This document shows positions 34,770 through 45,290 of a stretch of 64,000 nt of DNA, in pieces. The first letter of the stretch is position 1. Each line of letters begins with the position of its first letter. A program made the position numbers and the translations under genes. The notes under the pieces are model-generated. The model was not told where the DNA came from. It did not search any database and saw only the letters and a list, made by a program, of their open reading frames with translations. This stretch comes from Nemertoderma westbladi (lineage: Eukaryota; Xenacoelomorpha; Nemertodermatida; Nemertodermatidae), in NCBI GenBank assembly GCA_032718475.1, contig JAUCBJ010007510.1, positions 1 through 64,000 on the forward strand, written 5' to 3'.

Positions 34770-37700
34770 TTACGGATCTAACTCTTCCATCCCAGTCCAA
34801 CCTGTTGGACAACTCAGCGACCCAAGGGGTGATTCCTCCAGCAGGCAACTCTCCCACTGCCCCCCTATAGGTTCTCTAATTCTTCGCTCCACTCTCCTTG
34901 TCAATTCGATAGGTGGTCTTTTCTCCTGTTTTGGCAAATGCTGTCTCCTATTTATGTTTCTGATCTCGTGGTCGTCCCTTGGCGGCAAAGTGCCACCCTT
35001 CAACGTGTCACCCGGCGGTATAATGCCGCCCCTGTTCTTCTCCTTAATTTTAGATGCCACCTCTGTTGGCCTCCCCCTTAATATGTGTGCTGGCATTAAA
35101 GGCTTCAACGACCCCCGTTCGTCCTTCGGTATACACGATGTCTGCCCATGTAATGCCCCCTCGCACTCTGTCGGTTCCGCGTGCATACGCAGCACGCCTC
35201 CTACTCTCCCGCCTCCTTTGTCCACCATATGTTTATTCATGGGCTTCTCTGCCCCTGGTCTGATCGTCTCACATCTTCTCCCTTTCCCTCTTGTATTCTT
35301 ACTCGGCTTCCCCCTTGTCGGTATGCCTCTCAACCGGACCGGCGTCTCTTCCGGACGCTCCTCTGGACACTCCACCGGACACTTCTCCGGTTTGTCCTCC
35401 CGACACTCCACCGTCCGCTCCTCTCCATCTCCATACCGATACTTGCTGGGACCCTTATTCCAACCCATCGCCTCTAGGTCTTCCGCATCCATACCATTCT
35501 CCTCCGCCCACTCTCTTGGTGTTGCTTCTACTTCTAGCTGTCTACCACTATTGCCCATCTCTGGCCTCTCCTCTATTTCGTCAGTTCCTGGCATCATGCA
35601 TCCTGAGCTCTCGGACACATGGAATGGTATATTACTCTTAATTGGGCCTGTCAGTGTCCACCCGAATGGTGTTAATATTGCCACCGGGTCACTCTGCTTG
35701 TCTTCGCCGAAGACCGTTTGCATTCTCTCGTGGGCTGTTGGGCAGTCCATGCCTACTATGATGGATACCTTCCTAACGTCCACGTCTGGGATTGAGAAGT
35801 CAATGTTGTCCAGGAATTTGTATTGCTCGACCTCGATGTTGGTTGGCCGCCTGGCATTGATGTTAATTGACTCTATTACTTGGATGGGGTCGATGGTTGC
35901 CCCATAATCGCATCCTGGTGCCACTGCTGCAATTGCGCACCGTCCTGTCCTCATCTCTAGGATCTCGTCTTTGCTAGAGATGGTTGTCACCGCCATCCTG
36001 CTTGGCCTCGTTCTCAACCCTATTTCTTCGGCTACCCATTCCTCAACTAATGTGAAGGCAGCTCCACTATCAACCAGCATTAGTGTTGTTACTGATCGAT
36101 TGCCTTCCCCGATCACTCGTACTGGTACTACTCCAAGTAGCACTGTTCCTCTCTTCTTCGCCCCTACTGTGCTCGTTGCCATCGTCTGGCCTCTCCTTTG
36201 GCCAAACTTGACCGGCTTCTCTAGGCATTCCCTGGCCTTGTGTCCACTCTTCACACATCGCGAGCAGATTTTATTGCTCGACGCGTAATCTATCTGGTCT
36301 TGCCTCGGTAGCGCCTGCCAGTACCTGCAATTCATAGTTTTATGAAGCGCATTTGCGTGTAGCTGGCATTTGCTCTTTGGGTCGTAGCCCTCTTTATACA
36401 ATGCATTGCGTATCGCAGTTATATTCGTACCAAAGTCCCTACTATTCTTATTGACTGGATTTGGCCTACTGGACGTACTGGGGTTATGTTTATTCATGTC
36501 GTTATTGTTCCCCTGTCCGTTCCATGATGTTGTCTTATCTTCGTTTGCCTGTGGACTTGCAGTCCCCTGCGTCGCTGCGTATGGCAATGATTGTCTGAGC
36601 CTCGGCAATGCGTTTGATGTATTGTGCTCTGGTTTGGGCCTGTAGTGATCTGTCTTTGGTCCCTTTCCCAGGCTATCTTCACTATAGACTGGGTCCGTTA
36701 TTAGTTCAGCCTCGTAATTTAAGAAGTTTGACATTTCTTCTAAACCTGGTTCCGCACCCTTCTTGTCTCGGGTGGAGAAAGCGATCTTCCTCCATTTGTT
36801 GCGCAGCCAGCTCGGTAGTGCCTGCGCTATCGTGGTGATGTTATTGGACGCGTTGAGCTCGTATGGCGCATCTAGCGTCTTCAGCACGATCAGCGCCTTC
36901 TCGACTTTGTTAGCAAACATCTTAATGCTAACGGGATTATCCTGTAGGCCACCCGATGTTATGCCTCTCAGCGTTTGCCTGATGATCTTGGCCGGGTGCC
37001 CGTATTCCCTATCCAGTGCCCGCCATGCTGTCGTGAAGCCGCCCTCTATTCCCTGATATTGCCTCACGATGTCGTATGCTGGGCCTCCCGTGTATACTTG
37101 TAGATACTTTAGGCACTCCGCCTGCGTCAAGTTTTTTGTTAGTATATCGTTACTATACATTCGCCGAAACTGTAAGTATTCTTCCGGCCTGCTCCCATCG
37201 AATTTGAACGGTTCCACGGGTGGTAATTCGATCCTCGTTTTCAACGCATCGATCAACGTGGCCATCCCCATTGCCTGCGCTTCTAATGGATTCGACGGGT
37301 GCTGTATAGTTTCCCCTGTCTGGTGCGGTTCGTCCGTCCTATTTCTTGATCTTCTCTGACTCGGATATGTCATCGGGGGTAGCGGCCCCCTCCATATGTC
37401 TGTATCACACGACCTGTTTTCATCTAGGGGTCTCGTTGTTCTTGTTCCTGTCGGGGTATATTGTTGATATTGTGATGGGGGAATGTCACCCTGTACCCCC
37501 CCCACCGGTATGTCTGGTACTGGGGTTGATGTTAATATGTTGGGGCCCATACACCTATCCGCAATAATTCCCCCTTCCCCTGGGTATATGTTATGTCCCT
37601 GCATGCTGTAGTCATACTGCTGTGCTGGTACCGGTATAGGCCTATCAGCTTCTGGCCTACCCGCCGGTATGTATTCCGCGACTTCCGGGTTTAATTCCGT

Positions 37701-38255
37701 CGTTCGCGCTATCCTATCGCCTATATATCCTCTCTCAGTATGGCCTATGGTATGTGCAGTAAGACCTACAGTATGCCCTACAGTCTGCATGTGTTGCTCG
37801 GGATCGAAGTTTATTCTTCTCGAATAATCCTCCCCGCGGCTACCGTATTCTCGATCGGTAGGTATATTCCGTCGGAAAGTTTCTCTTCGACCCCCCTCCC
37901 CACTGTTTTCATCTTCGTACCGGTACATCGCGTACCCCTTTCTCGGCGTGTAATGCGTCTCACCGGATCGCATCCCTCCGGGGCGACGGCAATCTCCCGG
38001 AGTCCGACCCCACTGACTCTCCGTTCTCATCTCGACTATCGACGGCTCGCTGTCCGTCCTCGCTCTTCTATCTTTTGCGGCGATACTTCTACTACTCTCT
38101 TCCTCTCTTCTCCTATCAGTGGAATATTCCCGCTCACGAGATCTCTCGTCGACCTCCCGGTTAAACCCCACTGTTCTTCTTTCCTCCTCTGATCGGGCTC
38201 GACGCTCCGTCTGCCCTCCCGCGACGTCAACCTGTCTTTCTCTGCTCGATCGCAC
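34770..38255 (-). CDS. E2 Gag-protease polyprotein (capsid, zinc knuckles, A17 protease)
   Basis: An uninterrupted 1,161-codon frame. Its first codon is GTG, and related copies show the frame continues from the N-terminal Gag region, so no real start lies here. Order: Arg/Glu-rich linker; DUF1759-like capsid (about 340-535); CQLHANALHKTMNC (630-643) and CSRCVKSGHKAREC (664-677); protease active site LVDSGAAF (D729-S730-G731); LTPFGWTLTGP (861-871); short CPxE-type repeat (about 955-970); basic tail with hairpin-coding end. It would assemble RNA-containing particles and self-cleave. Unlike ordinary BEL/Pao pol it ends without RT. It is the best preserved copy in the window and could be functional if joined to the upstream region by frame correction at the G tracts. 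Confidence 0.88.
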   Translation of the reverse strand: MRSSRERQVDVAGGQTERRARSEEERRTVGFNREVDERSREREYSTDRRREEESSRSIAAKDRRARTDSEPSIVEMRTESQWGRTPGDCRRPGGMRSGETHYTPRKGYAMYRYEDENSGEGGRRETFRRNIPTDREYGSRGEDYSRRINFDPEQHMQTVGHTVGLTAHTIGHTERGYIGDRIARTTELNPEVAEYIPAGRPEADRPIPVPAQQYDYSMQGHNIYPGEGGIIADRCMGPNILTSTPVPDIPVGGVQGDIPPSQYQQYTPTGTRTTRPLDENRSCDTDIWRGPLPPMTYPSQRRSRNRTDEPHQTGETIQHPSNPLEAQAMGMATLIDALKTRIELPPVEPFKFDGSRPEEYLQFRRMYSNDILTKNLTQAECLKYLQVYTGGPAYDIVRQYQGIEGGFTTAWRALDREYGHPAKIIRQTLRGITSGGLQDNPVSIKMFANKVEKALIVLKTLDAPYELNASNNITTIAQALPSWLRNKWRKIAFSTRDKKGAEPGLEEMSNFLNYEAELITDPVYSEDSLGKGPKTDHYRPKPEHNTSNALPRLRQSLPYAATQGTASPQANEDKTTSWNGQGNNNDMNKHNPSTSSRPNPVNKNSRDFGTNITAIRNALYKEGYDPKSKCQLHANALHKTMNCRYWQALPRQDQIDYASSNKICSRCVKSGHKARECLEKPVKFGQRRGQTMATSTVGAKKRGTVLLGVVPVRVIGEGNRSVTTLMLVDSGAAFTLVEEWVAEEIGLRTRPSRMAVTTISSKDEILEMRTGRCAIAAVAPGCDYGATIDPIQVIESININARRPTNIEVEQYKFLDNIDFSIPDVDVRKVSIIVGMDCPTAHERMQTVFGEDKQSDPVAILTPFGWTLTGPIKSNIPFHVSESSGCMMPGTDEIEERPEMGNSGRQLEVEATPREWAEENGMDAEDLEAMGWNKGPSKYRYGDGEERTVECREDKPEKCPVECPEERPEETPVRLRGIPTRGKPSKNTRGKGRRCETIRPGAEKPMNKHMVDKGGGRVGGVLRMHAEPTECEGALHGQTSCIPKDERGSLKPLMPAHILRGRPTEVASKIKEKNRGGIIPPGDTLKGGTLPPRDDHEIRNINRRQHLPKQEKRPPIELTRRVERRIREPIGGQWESCLLEESPLGSLSCPTGWTGMEELDP

Positions 38256-38381
38256 GTCGCTGGGGATACTCGCAATCCCCCTATTACTTTCCGTCGCCGG
38301 TTGTTGCGGTTTACCTTGTTCGGCCCTCGCATTGTCCGCTGACGGCTGTGGGACACTCTCTGCCCCCCCCCCCTCTCGCCG

Positions 38382-39194
38382 CTAACTTTCTGTTGTGGGG
38401 TGCTCGTAGCCCCCCCCCCACTCGCTACATCTAACTTCGCTACCTCTCTCCCCGCTATTATATACCTCTCTAGTCGACACATCGACCCTACTGCGGTCGG
38501 GCCCATTCACCCCCGCCTCTCCCTCTGCTATTGCGTGGCCTACCAGGCCCTCTACTCCCTGCCTACCAACTACGTGGCCTACCAGGCCCTCAGCTTCCTG
38601 TCTACTAACTACGTGGCCTACCAGGCCCTCTGCTCCCTGTTTACTAACTACGTGGCCTACCAGGCCCTCTGCTCCCTGTCTACTAACTACGTGGCCTACC
38701 AGGCCCTCAGCTTCCTGTCTACTAACTACGTGGCCTACCAGGCCCTCTGCTCCCTGTTTACTAACTACGTGGCCTACCAGGCCCTCTGCTCCCTGTCTAC
38801 TAACTACGTGGCCTACCAGGCCCTCTGCTCCCTGTCTACTAACTACGTGGCCTACCAGGCCCTCTGCTCCCTGGTTACGTAGGCCCGACGTGTTTACATT
38901 AATAGCACCCATATTGGAAACGGAATTAATTTGCTCATTTGAAACAAAATCATTTGTATTATTCTGCGCGACTACGTTATCTGAATTATTTTGTAAATTC
39001 GGGCTAAGATCATTATTTGAATTATTCGAATTATTCTGTGTAATTGCGTTATTTATGTTATTTTGCAGGTCCGAATTCGAGTTATTATTTTGATTATTTG
39101 AATTATTTTGCGTAACTACATCAATATTAGGATTATTTTCTACATTAACACTGGGATTGTTCTGATTTAAATTTAAATTACTACCACTAGGCAA
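38382..39194 (-). CDS. E2 Gag middle: Asn-rich region and VGHVV tandem repeats
   Basis: A 270-codon frame between the Gly-run and the capsid frame, with no proper ATG, so part of the same Gag. The first half is Asn-rich (QNNSNN repeats, prion-like composition). The second has about nine copies of a 13-residue repeat (GLVGHVVSRQGAE). It ends in the G-tract segment where the frame shifts, so E2 Gag is broken at two G runs (39286-39303 and near 38405-38413). Function unknown; low-complexity assembly domain suggested by composition only. Confidence 0.65.
   Translation of the reverse strand: MPSGSNLNLNQNNPSVNVENNPNIDVVTQNNSNNQNNNSNSDLQNNINNAITQNNSNNSNNDLSPNLQNNSDNVVAQNNTNDFVSNEQINSVSNMGAINVNTSGLRNQGAEGLVGHVVSRQGAEGLVGHVVSRQGAEGLVGHVVSKQGAEGLVGHVVSRQEAEGLVGHVVSRQGAEGLVGHVVSKQGAEGLVGHVVSRQEAEGLVGHVVGRQGVEGLVGHAIAEGEAGVNGPDRSRVDVSTREVYNSGERGSEVRCSEWGGGYEHPTTES
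38537..38880 (-). repeat. 39-bp coding minisatellite (VGHVV repeats, E2)
   Basis: Nine copies of a 39-bp unit, each containing ggcctaccaggcc (stem GGCCT/AGGCC, loop acc). Unit variants (SRQGAE, SKQGAE, SRQEAE) recur as a three-unit block, a small higher-order repeat. In E3 the same core sits in a 60-bp unit. Confidence 0.85.
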
Positions 39195-39282
39195 AGTATT
39201 TCCTGCAACAAAGGTTTGATTAGTGTTATCCCATACGGTACTATTAATATCAACAATGTCTACTGTACCATTATTATTATTA

Positions 39283-40878
39283 TTACCCCCCCCCCCCCCC
39301 CCCGCTCGTACGGTCGCACCAGTCTTGAGTCTGTCGTGCGGTCCCTGTCAGTGGGGTATTAATAAATGTATCTACGGCCCCTGGCTCCTCAAAAATACTC
39401 GAGCCGGCCCCGCTTTCAGACGGCAACACTCGGACCAATTCCAGCTCGTGCGCCCGTCTAATCTTATTTTTTGCCGATACACCTTGGCGTTTCTCTAATT
39501 CCCTTAACTCTCGCTCAGCCTTTGCCCCTCTCTCCTCACTCTCCTGGCTGTCCTGTCTGGCCGACTCTACTACACTCCTAGCGTTCTCCCTTCGTCTCGC
39601 CTCACGTTCTTTGCGTTCCTTTTCCTTTCTTGCCTCATATTCCTTGCGTTCCTTTTCCCTTCTTGCCTCATATTCCTTGCGTTCCTTTTCCCTTCTCGCC
39701 TCACGTTCCTTGCGTTCCTCGTCCTCCCTTGCCTCACGCTCTCTGCGTTCCCTTTCCTCCCTAGCCTCACGCTCTCTACACTCCTTTTCCTCTATTTCGT
39801 CACTCTCCCTAAGGCTCCTCAAAGCCCTTTCGACCCTCTCACCATTCTCTTTAATCAATGCCGCTTCCCTCGCTAACCGCGCTCTCCCCTCCTCTAGCCG
39901 TTCCTCCATTTCCTTCTGACCTTGCTCTGCCACGTCGAGGCGGTATGCGGCACCTATCTCTCTCACCACTCTTTCTTTCGCGGAGGATGTAACAGACTTA
40001 TCGGTTACGACGGACTTCCCCCGCTTTCCCGACCTACTAACTTTCCCCGGCCTCCCGGAGCTTTCTCCGACCGACGAGGCCGAATCCTCGGGGTTAACCT
40101 CGGATTCGCCCCCTTCGAGTCCCCTCCAACCCACTGGTTTTACTCCCCGGGCATCGACCAAGTATGGCCCTATGTACACTGGCGCTACACTAGGTTCCAT
40201 ACTCCCACACTCCCATAGTTCAAACAGTTCACCGGCTATCCTTTCTGCTCTCTCCCCGGCCAGTTCTCTCTGCCCAAAACGTATTAGGTAATTTAAGTGT
40301 CTATCCGACTCACCTAGTCGCTTTCTCAGTCTCACCTCGTCTACCTTCGCCCCTTCCTTCTTGGCGTCGCTTATCAGCTTCCGGGTCGCGTTGTAGGCCC
40401 GTCGAAGTCGCTCAGAAACCCCGACGTCCTCGTCGCCGACCTCTCCTCCGTCCCTCCGGGTTCGACGTCGTACCGGCGGCTCCACCGTCGCCGTTCCGGT
40501 GGGCCGTCCGTCGCCCTCGGCCTGTAGCTGGCCGGCGACATCGGTACCGATCTCTCCTCCGTCTCTTCGTGTCCGACGTCGCACCGTCGGCCCCACCGTC
40601 GCCGTTTCGGTGGGCCGCTCGTCGCCCTCGGCCGGTAGCTGGCCGGCGACATCGGCGCGCCGTTCTCCGTCCCGTGTCGACTCATCTCCCTCTCCCTCCG
40701 TCTCGCTCTCTCTCTCTCTTGGCTCGACTTCGGGTTCCAGGCCCTCCTCGTCCTGTGCTTCCGGTTCGCCCGTTATCGATGGCTCCGGCGTCGTGGGCCT
40801 GTATCGTTTGGTCGCGGCCTCGCGGATCGTTAGGTCTTCGTCCGGGGTCCGCGTTGGTGTCTCGCCCGATTCACTCAT
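39283..40878 (-). CDS. E2 Gag N-terminal ORF with coiled coil
   Basis: The ATG at 40878 (MSESGETPTRTPDEDLTI) matches E3 and E4 starts; 531 codons. The acidic/Pro-rich N-terminus contains an internally duplicated module (about 35 residues around DVAGQLxAEGDxRPT). Then come a conserved block (GESDRHLNYLIRFGQRELA), a Ser-rich linker, and a long Glu/Arg/Lys coiled coil (about 340-470) with repeats like REKERKEYEA. It ends in a Gly run coded by 18 G, directly followed by TAA. E4 (17 G) and E1 (20 G) read on into the Asn-rich region, so the stop here is a G-run length effect. Structural Gag role inferred. Confidence 0.78.
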   Translation of the reverse strand: MSESGETPTRTPDEDLTIREAATKRYRPTTPEPSITGEPEAQDEEGLEPEVEPRERESETEGEGDESTRDGERRADVAGQLPAEGDERPTETATVGPTVRRRTRRDGGEIGTDVAGQLQAEGDGRPTGTATVEPPVRRRTRRDGGEVGDEDVGVSERLRRAYNATRKLISDAKKEGAKVDEVRLRKRLGESDRHLNYLIRFGQRELAGERAERIAGELFELWECGSMEPSVAPVYIGPYLVDARGVKPVGWRGLEGGESEVNPEDSASSVGESSGRPGKVSRSGKRGKSVVTDKSVTSSAKERVVREIGAAYRLDVAEQGQKEMEERLEEGRARLAREAALIKENGERVERALRSLRESDEIEEKECREREAREERERREREAREDEERKEREARREKERKEYEARREKERKEYEARKEKERKEREARRRENARSVVESARQDSQESEERGAKAERELRELEKRQGVSAKNKIRRAHELELVRVLPSESGAGSSIFEEPGAVDTFINTPLTGTARQTQDWCDRTSGGGGGG

Positions 40879-40992
40879 CTCGTTTGTGGCTGATGATTCG
40901 GCTAGCTAGGTTGCAGTTCTTAGAGTTTAACTAGGGCGGTAGCTCGGTTTAGTTACTGTGTTTAGCTGGGGAAACAACACCGTTTTAGTTAC
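40879..40992 (-). other. E2 leader
   Basis: Sense-strand sequence between 5' LTR and ATG. It has two GTAACTAAA-starting segments, a reduced version of the leader repeats of E1 and E3. No TGG primer-binding site at the border. Confidence 0.55.
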
Positions 40993-41530
40993 TGTGACGG
41001 GATCCAGGAGGGATCCCGATTTATCCGATGTGGTATTTAGTCCACGCGTCCCCGCCGTGTATAAGAGTGAAATAAAGATAACTGAGTTCTGAAGTTCGGT
41101 GTATAATAATAGGTTATAGGATATAGATATATTGTGAATTATACGGTAGGCGGGATACGGTAACTAAAGTCCCGTGATCCCCTAACTAAACTAATTGGCT
41201 GTACCCTACGCTAGCACTGCTGCACTGAGATAACTGAATCACTGATTAATAGGTTATTGGTTATATTGCACGGTGGCCTTACTGCTACTCAATCGATGCC
41301 ATTCCCCCCTCTGATTGGTTAATACCCTTGTTGGCGCCCCGTGGAGTATTCCCGTTCACTCCACCTGTTCTCCTTGGGTTAGGGGTTTGGCCCCTGACCC
41401 TCTATTGTGTGCTTCCTTCCCACTCTTATTGGGATGGCACGAGTTGGTTAATTGCCCAATCTCGTGGCTCCCAATATTGCTTATCGGCTTACAACTTTAT
41501 GGGGTGTTGGCGGGATTGAATAAGTTAACA
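40993..41530 (-). repeat. E2 5' LTR
   Basis: Appears identical to 29712-30249. It is followed by TSD tagaa (41531-41535). Family box 41044-41060, poly(A) hairpin 41427-41476. Confidence 0.96.
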
Positions 41531-42456
41531 TAGAAGATTTAATTGATCTAACCAATGGCAATACCAGTGGTGCTATTAATGTGAACGTGTCGGACGTGTA
41601 TAACCCGACATATGAGGGCCTGGTGGGCCGTTCAGTTAGTAGGCAGGAAGTGGCGGGGTTGAGCCGACCCGACGGGGGCCTGGTAGGCCACGTAGTTAGT
41701 AGGCAGGAGGTGGCGGGGTTGAGCCAACCCGATGGGGGCCTGATGGGCCACGTAGTTAGTGGGCAGGAGGTGGCGGGGTTGAGTCAACCCGACAGGGGCC
41801 TGGTAGGCCACTTAGTTGGTAGGCAGGAGGTGGCGGGGTTGAGTCAACCCGAGAGGGGCCTGGTAGGCCACGTAGTAGTAGAGAGAGAGGCGGGGGTGAG
41901 TAGACCCAGCTGCAGTAGAGACATTGTGTCGACTGAAGAGGGGTGTAGAAGTGAAGTAAGAGGTAGTGGCGTGACATGTGGCAAGTGGGGGGGCTACAGG
42001 AGCCCCACAACAAGAAGTTAGCGGCGAGAAGGGGGGGCAGAGAGTGCCCCACAAGCGTCGATGGATAGTGCGCGGGCCGAATTAGGTAAACCGCAGCACC
42101 CGGCGATGGAGAGTAATAGGGGGATTGCGAGTATCCCCAGCGGCGTGCAATCGAGTAGAGAGAGACAGGTTGATGTCGCGAGAGGGCGGACGAAGCGTCG
42201 AGCCCGATCAGAAGAGGGAAGAAGGAAACGCGACCTGACGAGGCGCACCATGCGTCGAGAGAGGGGTACGCGATGTACCAGTACGAGGACGAGAGCAGTA
42301 AAGGGGGTCGGAGAGAAACTTCCCGGCGGGATCTAGCTACCGATCGAGAATGCGGTAGCCGCGGGGAGGATTATTCGAGAAGATTAAACGTCAATCCCAA
42401 GCGACACATACAGACTGTAGGACATACTGTAGGCCTTACTGCACATACTATAGGCC
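41531..42456 (+). pseudogene. E3 Gag, second part: VGHVV repeats and linker
   Basis: After the TSD copy (41531-41535) the frame from 29711 continues at 41536 (DLIDLTNGN) through five repeats of a 60-bp unit (GLVGHVVSRQEVAGLSQPDG type) to 42021. There a G tract (ggggggg near 41987) moves the frame. The following linker (SARAELGKPQHPA, then ESNRGIASIPSG) is split between frames 42061-42336 and 42273-42536 by further indels before the capsid frame opens at 42457. No function assignable beyond Gag linker. At least three frame lesions. Confidence 0.72.
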
Positions 42457-45243
42457 ATGCTGGCAGAAATAATGTGGGCGATGGGATTAAACCCGGAAGT
42501 CGCGGAGTACATACCGGCAGGTGGGCCAGAAGCTGATAGGCCTATACCAGTACCAGTACAGCAGTATGACTACAGCATGCACGGACATAACATATACCCA
42601 GGGGAGGGGGGAATTATTGCGGATAGGTGCATGGGCCCCAATATATTAACATCAACCCCAGTACCAAACATACCGGTGGGGGGGGGGGGGCAGGGTGACA
42701 TTCCCCCATCACAATATCAACAATATACCCCAATAGGAGTAAGAACAACGAACCCCTTGGATGAAAATAGATCATGCGACACCAAAATATGGAAGGGGCC
42801 GCTACCCCCAATAATATACCCAAGCCAAAGGAAGCCAGGTAATAGGACGGACGGACCGCACCCAACAGGAGAAACTATACAATATCCATCGAACCCATTG
42901 GAAGCGCAAGGGATGGGGATGGCCATGTTAATCGATGCGCTAAAAACTAGGATCGAATTACCACCCGTGGAACCGTTCAATCTCAATGGGAGTAGGCCGG
43001 AAGAATATCTACAGTTTCGGCGCATGTATAGTAACGAAATACTAACAAAGAGCTTGACGCAGGCGGAGTGCCTAAAGTATCTGCAAGTATATACAGGAGG
43101 CCCAGCATATGACATCGTGAGGCAATACCAGGGCATCGAGGGTGGCTTCACGACGGCATGGCGGGCACTGGACAGGGAATACAGGCACCCGGCCAAGATC
43201 ATCCAGCAAACCCTGAGAGGCATAACATCGGGTGGCCTACAGGATAATCCCATTAGCATTAAGACGTTCGCGAACAAAGTCGAGAAGGCGCTAATCGTGC
43301 TAAAGACGCTAGACGCGCCTTACGAACTCAATACGTCCAACAACATCACCACGATAGCGCAGGCACTACCGATATGGTTGCCCAACAAGTGGAGGAAAAT
43401 CGCTTTCTCCACTCGAGATAGGAAGGGTGCGGAACCGGGTTTAGAAGAGATGTCGAGCTTCTTGAACTACGAAGCTGAATTAATAACAGACCCAGTCTAT
43501 AGTGAGGACAGCCTGGGAAAGGGACCAAGAACCGATTACCACAGACCGAAACCAGAACACAACGTGTCAAACGCCTTACCAAAGCTCAGGCAATCACTGC
43601 CATACACAGCGACACAGGGGAATGCTAGTCCACAGGTAGCCGGGGGTAAGACCACATCATGGAGCGGACAGGGGAAAAATAACAACACAAATAAACATAA
43701 CCCCAGTATGCCCAGTAGGCCGAGCCCAAACAATAAGAATAGTAGGGACTTTGGTACAAATGCAACTGCGATACGCAATACGCTGTATAAGGACGGCTAC
43801 GACCCAAAGAGCAAATGCCAGCTACATACAAATGCGCTTCATCAGACCATGAATTGCAGGTACTGGCAAGCGCTACCCAGGGAAGATCAGGTAGAATACG
43901 CGGCAAGAAATGAGATCTGCTCGCGATGTGTGATGAGTGGACATAGAGCTAGACAATGCAAGGAGATGCCGATTAAGTTCGGTCAAAGTAAAGGCCAAAC
44001 GATGGCAACGAGCACAGTAGGGGCAAAGAAGGGAGGAACGGTACTACTTGGGGTAGTACCAGTGCGAGTGATTGGGGAAGGCAATCGATCAGTGACCACA
44101 CTGATGCTGGTCGACAGTGGAGCTGCCTTCACACTAGTCGAGAATTGGGTGGCCGAGGAGATAGGATTGAGAACGAGGCCAAGTAGAATGGCAGTAACAA
44201 CAATCTCCAGCAAAGATGAGATCCTGGAGATGAGGACCGGACGGTGCGCAATAGCAGCAATAGCACCTGGATGCGACTATGGGGCGAACATCGACCCCAT
44301 CCAGGTGATAGAGTCGATAAACATCAACGCCAGGCGACCAACCAACATCAAGGTCGAGCAATATAAATTCCTGGACAGTATCGACTTCTCAATCCCAGAG
44401 GTGGACGTTAGGAAAGTATCCATCATAGTAGGAATGGACTGCCCGACGGCCCACGAGAGAATGCAAATGGTCTTCGGCGAAGACAGGCAGTGTGACCCGG
44501 TGGCGATTTTAACACCATTCGGGTGGACGCTGACCGGCCCAATCAGAACCAATATACCATTTAGTGTAACCGAGACTTCAGGGTGCATTGTGCCAGGGAC
44601 TGTTGAAGAGGTAGAGGAGAAGCAAGAGACGGGCGATAGGGGGAGACAGCTAGAAGTAGAAGCAACACCAAGAGAGTGGGCGGAGGAGAATGGCTTGGAT
44701 GCAGAAGATTTAGAGACAATGGTTTGGAACAAGGATCCCAGCAAGTATCGGTATGGAGATGGAGAGGAGCGGACGGCGAGATGTCCGGAGGACTAACCGG
44801 AGAAGTGTCCGGTGCAGTGGCAGGTGGACAATAGTCCGGAGGAGTGTCCGGAGGAGTGTTCAGAGGAGTGTCCGGAAGAGACGCCGGTCCGGTTGAGAGG
44901 CATACCGACAAGGGGGAAGCCGAGTAAGAAGACAAGATGGAAAGGGAGAGGATGTGAGAGGATTAGACCAGGGGCAGAGAAGCCCATGAGTAAACACAAC
45001 AGAGGAGCCGGGAAAGTAGAAGGAGGCGTGTTGCATACGCACGCGGGACTGACAGAGTGCGAGGGGGCATTACATGGGCAGAGATCGTGTATACCGAAGG
45101 ACGAACGGGGGTCGTCGAGGCCTTTAATGCCAGCACACATATTAAGGAGGAGGCCAGCAGAGGTGGCATGTAAGAATAAGGATGACACCAGGGGCGGCAT
45201 TATAACGCCGAGCGACGAGTTGAAGGGTCGCACTTTGCCGCCA
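42457..45243 (+). pseudogene. E3 Gag-protease polyprotein
   Basis: One frame from 42457 to the rearrangement at 45243, interrupted by a single nonsense codon (44794-44796, TAA where E5 has AAA). It contains the capsid region (ELPPVEPFNLNG, YLQVYTGGPAYDIV), the boxes CQLHTNALHQTMNC and CSRCVMSGHRARQC, protease LVDSGAAF, LTPFGWTLTGP, and then ECPEECSEECPEE repeats. It is very close to E5 at protein level in the opposite orientation. The C-terminal end is replaced at the E3/E5 junction. Expected role as for the E2 protein. Confidence 0.82.
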
Positions 45244-45290
45244 TACCACGATACCGGGAGCTCATAACACCAGCGCCCAAGGAGTCGACG
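45244..45290. other. Rearrangement junction with inverted filler
   Basis: E3 homology ends at about 45243. A segment of about 40 bp (taacaccagcgcccaaggag at its core) matches the reverse complement of 31083-31125 in ORFX, and from about 45290 the sequence matches plus-strand 32105 onward. So the join contains a small flipped piece of the ORFX 3' end. Confidence 0.75.

Larger units (their letters stand above)
29712..41530 (-). mobile_element. E2: long, recent non-autonomous BEL/Pao-like element
   Basis: Bounded by 538-bp LTRs in which I see no differences, and by TSD tagaa (29707-29711 and 41531-41535). Read in the minus sense: 5' LTR, leader, gag N-terminal ORF (40878-39283), Asn-rich and VGHVV repeats, a 1,161-codon capsid/zinc-knuckle/protease frame (38255-34770), paired hairpins, a mini-hairpin array, the second gag-like gene ORFX (33480-30965), a hairpin-rich 3' UTR, polypurine tract and 3' LTR. 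No RT, RNase H or integrase. It is the most complete copy in the window and the youngest judging by LTR identity. Confidence 0.94.
27421..45243 (+). mobile_element. E3: BEL/Pao-like non-autonomous LTR element, plus strand, interrupted
   Basis: The 5' LTR (27421-27981) is followed by leader, gag N-terminal ORF, then a 11.8-kb insertion of E2 (29712-41530 plus TSD). E3 resumes at 41536 with the VGHVV repeats, capsid and protease, ending at 45243 where sequence switches to opposite-strand E5 material. The 3' part and 3' LTR are missing. It is inserted into the RNase H region of the older BEL/Pao element; the flank is ccgtt but the second TSD copy is not in the window. Several frameshifts and one nonsense codon disrupt its Gag. 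Confidence 0.88.
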
